64,000 bases of DNA from Platanthera guangdongensis. Its lineage: Eukaryota > Streptophyta > Magnoliopsida > Asparagales > Orchidaceae. Below the pieces are notes generated by a model that saw only the letters and a list, made by a program, of their open reading frames with translations, was not told the origin of the DNA and searched no databases. A program made the translations under genes and the position numbers. The stretch is from assembly GCA_039583875.1 (NCBI GenBank), contig CM077147.1:160951866-161015865 (forward strand). Reading direction: 5' to 3'. Positions 60,009 through 64,000 of the stretch are shown here, in pieces. The number at the start of each line of letters is the position of its first letter. Position 1 is the stretch's first letter.

Positions 60009-61663
60009 ATGTCAGAACATTAGCCAGCCGGGAACTTTACTCCAAGTCCTAGAGATGATCATCTCTGGGAGGCCTTCGAGCAATCGAGCCGTGAGAATGC
60101 TCAGCTATTCCAAGCGATCAACCAAATGCTTGCTATGATCACGCAGCGCCTAGACTCTCAACCTGCAGCAGCTCCAGTTGCTTCAGCTGCTCCAGTCAAT
60201 CCAACACCAACATTGTAGCATCAGCAAGCTTGTCCTCCAGCTTGGCCGCCAGTCTATCTTCCTCATATAACAACCTTCCCGCAAGGGCCTGCAGCCCCTT
60301 TGCGACCTCAAGATGAAGAATTTGCTGCTCGCCAAAACTTCTTCCAGGAAGCAGCCCGAGGAAGTCCTGCTAGATTTCTCAATTTTCAGGGAAGTCATCC
60401 TTACCCTGCAGTTCCTACCTTTGCTCCTCCTGCAGTAACTTTTCCCTTTTATCCTCCTGCTTCTTATGCAACTACAGCTTATGCTCCTTTTTATCCTTAT
60501 GCTGTAGGAGAGTAAGAAGAGCCTTCGTCATTTGCAGAGAACGTTCGTCATGAACCTAGTCCAGCTAACTTCAGAGAGCCACGATTACCAATCTACACTG
60601 GAGAAACTGATCCAGTAAAGCATCTTCAAGCCTTTGAATCAGTCGTTGCTCTCAAAACCCTTTCAGATACAACTAAGTGCAAGCTCCTTGTCACAACCTT
60701 TGATGGACAAGTGAGAGACTGGTTCTACGGTCTTCGCCCTCACTCCATTACTTACTTTGCTGATCTGCGAAGGGAGTTCTTGCTCAGATTCTCTACCTCA
60801 ACAAAGGGGAAAGGCGGTCCAGAAGCCCTCTTTGAGATCAAGCAGCGTGGCAATGAAACTTGGTCTCAGTTCGTTGATCGATTCCAAAGAGAAATTTTGG
60901 ACATCAAGATTGTTAGCCAAGAAATGTACCGAGTGGCTCTTATCCACGGTCTTCGTAAAGGGCCTCTCAAGTTTGAAGCCAATGTCCTAGCACCGAGGAC
61001 ATACAAAGAGTTGATTGCCCTAGCCAACTCCTACATCCGAGGCGAAAAGAGCAACCCAGGCTTCGTCTCCAAGCTCATATCAGAGAAAGATCCTTCTCAC
61101 AAGAAGCGTCCGAGGTCTCCTCATAATGATTTCCCAACTCATTCGAGGAAGGGACGAAGGTTTTAGCGCAATCGATGTCCCTTCCCAAACCGTGATCACG
61201 CTCAAGATCCATTGCTACCACTAGCTCCATCTTCTCAAACAACTGCAGTCTATCAGCAGCAAGACGATGACTTGCATGAATCTGAACTAGATGAGGTCAT
61301 GCAAGAAGTAAGCCAAATCATGAAAGATAGGGTTAACTACAAGAAGCCTACCGGCCAGCTGATCAAAGAACAAAAGACTCCAAACCATACTGCGAGTTCC
61401 ACAAAGAGTCAGGCCACTTGACTTAGAACTGCCGAGCACTCTGCCAACTAGTATAAAGGATGCTCCAGCTGGGTAAGATGCGTGATCTGCTTCCTAAAGA
61501 TGATCGCCCTGATCCAGCAACCTCAAAGGGCAAAGAAGTGGCAGATATTCCTTGCATCTCAAGAGGAGTGAGCCTAGTCGAAGAGCCCCCTCTCCTCGTT
61601 GTTCGCAAAGCCATTGAAACCTTCGATGCTGATGACGAGGGCGTTCTTGGAAGGTTATTCTAA
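60009..61663 (+). pseudogene. gag: Element F gag (Tat-like), broken
   Basis: From ATG at 60009 one frame runs to about 61390 with stops at 60021, 60216, 60513 and 61164. It contains the Gag core: PRLPIYTGETDPVKHLQAFE, VRDWFYGLRPHSI, LRREFLLRFS, ETWSQFVDRFQREIL, VALIHGLRKGPLKFE. After a frameshift near 61340-61390 comes the CHHC knuckle CEFHKESGH-LT-stop-NC (61391-61432; TAG at 61424) and RMLQLGKMRDLLPKDD. The CX2HX4HX4C form is one I associate with Tat-lineage Gag. Stops show this copy cannot make full Gag. Confidence 0.88.
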
Positions 61664-62809
61664 GCCAGCAAAGGACTTCATAGTCCTCCAAATTTTCTCA
61701 CAACCATTATCGGTTACTCTTACTCTTACCCTTTCAAACATTCTCATTTCAAAATACTTCTAAGTGTTCATTCTTGCTTTTCAATAAAGCTTTTATTAGG
61801 GATTTCATACTGACACAGTTCCCTTCTTATAATGCTTATTCCTCTATTCTCACTTTTCCAAAAAGATCACTGAGCCACTGAGATGTCGCCGAGTCTTGCT
61901 ATAGGCCCCCTCGGGATTGGATTCCGGCATAAGACCACAATGACCACATATCACAGGGATATTTTACATATGTGTGTAGTGGGCGCTATCCAACTCTCAT
62001 GCGGTGGAATACTGGACTTTGGATCCTAGCCAGCATCTAACACAGAGTGCGTGCTAGGGAGGCCCCATGTGTTAGCTCTGTTGTGCTCTGTTAGGATACA
62101 TTACAGTTACGGTGATCTTTGCTTGACAAGCAATGGTGACCAAGCGTAGCCTTGTCTCTTCGATCATCTCACAACTGATATGGCCGAATGCTCTCTAGTG
62201 CTCTCATTCCATGCTTTCGCGGGGTCCTCAACTCCACTGATCAATCTACAAACATGCTATAGGCCTCTTGGCACAACCAGTCTCATTGATCAGTGACGTA
62301 GTAACCCGGAGCATGTGATCAGTGCATCTAGCGATCCTTCTCAGGATTCCCCTTGCTTTTCTCTTTTGTGCCCTACTAGAAGATGCACGGCTAGCCCGAT
62401 CTTAGTAGGACTATACTCGTGACGACCTTGCTTAGGTAAGCGATGCATAAGGCCCACAGGTGATCTCCTTTGGTAGCATCCAGTCTTTCTTGGTCATCTC
62501 CGAGTATAGACCTCCTTCTTTCCCAATTGCCTCTTTCACAGGTGAATAGGTTAAATCTGACCTACAAAAAGGATTTGTGACGATCATTTCGTTTACTCTC
62601 ATCTCTAATTCATTGTTCTCTTAAGCTCTAACAGATGATGATTCACAAATCTCTTCATTACTCTTATCAAATGCTAACGACATCAATCGTTGATCAAAGA
62701 ATCTAACTTTCCTTGATCATCAAGCCATGCAAGAGAGAGTTCCTCAGGCATTTACTCTGCTATTTGGTCATATCAACCTTGTCTTATCAACAGTTAGCAC
62801 TCACAAGTT
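61664..62809 (+). other. Element F non-coding stretch where pol should be
   Basis: No retroelement enzyme motif in six frames. The stretch is rich in short TGATCA- and CTAGCG-like words but without clear order. Confidence 0.6.
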
Positions 62810-63700
62810 CCGTCCAAGTACTTGCAGCTTAGTCTTTTCATCATATCTGCTGCTAACTTTACTCTTGCAGAGATCAGCAAACATTTGTAAGTTTATTCAC
62901 AGGTACTTGCAAGTTACTTTCATACCATTTCTGCTTCTAACTCTTTTCTTGCAGTGATTAGCAGACACTTGAAAGCCTCCTCCCAGGTACTTGCAAGCTT
63001 CTTTCATATATATGTCTGCTTCTAACTCTTTTCTTGCAGAGATTAGCAGACACCTGCAAGCCTTACCCAGGTACTTGCAACGTAGTTCATTATGATATAT
63101 TTGCTGCTCACTCTTATCTTTGCAGTGATTAGAAGATACCTTCAAGCCTTACCCAGGTACTTGCAGCTTAGTTCATTATGATATATCTGCTGCTCACTCT
63201 TCTCTTTGCAGTGATTATCAGGCCCCTGTAAGTCTTATCTAGGTACTTGCAGCGTAATTTTTTCATCCATATCTGCCTCTAACTCTCTTCTTTCAGAGTT
63301 CGGCAGATGCTTGCAATTTTTTTCACAGGTACTTGCAAGCTACTCCAATACATATTTTGTCTGCACTTAACTTTTTTCTTGCAGAAATCAGCAGACATTT
63401 GCAAGTTTCTTCACAGGTACTTGCAAGTTACTTTCATATACTGTGTCTACTTCTAACTCTTCTTTTACAGAAACCAGCAGATACCTGCAAGTTGCCTTCA
63501 GGTATTTGCGGCTTCTTCTTCACTCCCATATTTGCTTCTAACTTCTCTTTTGTAGAAACCAACAAAGACTTGCAAGTTCCTTTCAGGTACTTGCAACTCA
63601 TTTTTTCTCTCTTGCATACTCCTCACACCTCTTTTTGTAGAAGATAACAGAACTCAGTAGAAGACACATATTCTTCGTTTTGCGAAGACAAACCCAGGTA
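62810..63700 (+). repeat. 86-bp tandem array with splice-site-like motifs, element F 3' region
   Basis: About ten diverged units. CAG|GTA[CT]TTGC occurs with its GT at 62903, 62987, 63071, 63157, 63243, 63329, 63417, 63502 and 63597, spacings mostly 84-88 bp. Each is followed 50-60 bp later by a pyrimidine-rich tract and TTGCAG or similar, then 31-32 bp to the next CAG|GT. The matching open frames are incidental. Confidence 0.9.
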
Positions 63701-63884
63701 CGCGCAAGATGTACCCTCCAAGCATGCATACACTAACATTTCCTTTACAGGAAAAAGACAGGCATTAGCAACCTCCTAAGGAGAGGCATCAGGTTCTATC
63801 TCTCCTTGCCCCCTTCTTTTACTTTGGGCTGGATCACGATTTTCGTGGGTCTCCTACTTTTTCGAAGTTTTATTCGGAACTTAA

Positions 63885-63900
63885 AAAAGTGCGGGGATTA
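63885..63900 (+). other. Polypurine tract region of element F
   Basis: AAAAAAGTGCGGGGATTA precedes the 3' LTR start at 63901. Purine rich but not canonical. Confidence 0.6.
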
Positions 63901-64000
63901 TGTTAACCCTGAAATCGGCAATCCTTCCCAAGGTAGCCAGCTCGCACGTCGTGACATACCCAGGGTTCCTCCTGGAGGTCACGATGCCTTAGTGTGGGTG
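63901..64000 (+). mobile_element. Element F 3' LTR (first 100 bp)
   Basis: TGTTAACCCTGAAATCGGCA matches 57936 onward with several substitutions, and is cut by the window end. Confidence 0.92.

Larger units (their letters stand above)
57936..64000 (+). mobile_element. Element F: gag-only Ty3/gypsy (Tat-like), incomplete at window edge
   Basis: Both LTR starts (57936 and 63901, TGTTAACCC[CT]GAAATCGG) are visible. Between them are a broken gag and 2.2 kb of non-coding DNA with a tandem array, but no protease, RT, RNase H or integrase motif in any frame. This is the plan of a TR-GAG type non-autonomous element. Confidence 0.82.

Noticed and set aside
62810..63700. CRISPR-like array
   Set aside because: Period is regular but units are wholly homologous with no unique spacers; plant retroelement context.

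Overview
This is plant nuclear DNA, and essentially all of it is LTR retrotransposon. The evidence is Ty1/copia and Ty3/gypsy chromovirus polyproteins, primer-binding sites matching plant initiator tRNA-Met, long LTRs, (TA)n tracts and the absence of any recognisable host gene. The species cannot be named from the sequence; an angiosperm with a repeat-rich genome is the safe statement.

Layout. (1) 1-3815: 3' end of a + strand Ty3/gypsy chromovirus (integrase, chromodomain-like tail, 3' LTR). (2) 3816-7948: decayed + strand Ty1/copia pol and its 3' LTR, which holds a GC-rich foldback and (TA)n tracts. (3) 8382-53157: a nest of five elements. Copia E (minus) has in its 3' LTR copia A (minus, 8646-51704). 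A contains gypsy B (minus, 11907-35597) in its RNase H, and copia D (plus, 38523-50679) just before its protease. B contains copia C (plus, 15465-23706) in one LTR. The insertions of A, B, C and D are each marked by a 5-bp target-site duplication (GTCAG, ATAGT, ATCCA, GGATA), and host sequence resumes in register across them. (4) 53158-56952: AT-rich relics, with an orphan CCHC zinc knuckle and a decayed repeat array. (5) 56953-64000: a SIRE-like minus-strand LTR (G), cut by 92 bp of a B-like LTR, which is cut by element F. F has two LTRs and a Tat-like gag but no pol, and runs off the window.

State of the elements. D is the youngest and most complete: both LTRs are 1529 bp and differ at roughly 25 sites by eye, gag is open, pol has three stop codons, and a large third ORF has a single UAG. 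C, B, A, E, the two left-hand elements and F are defective. Age order from LTR divergence (D < C < B) fits the nesting order.

Most unusual observations: an 86-bp tandem array in F whose units each pair an acceptor-like TTGCAG with a donor-like CAG|GTAC; a CGTCGA/TCGACG inverted motif shared by LTRs of several unrelated families and also lying inside the gag coding region of D; and B's very long (5.1-5.25 kb) LTRs with a TTGACC cluster in U3.
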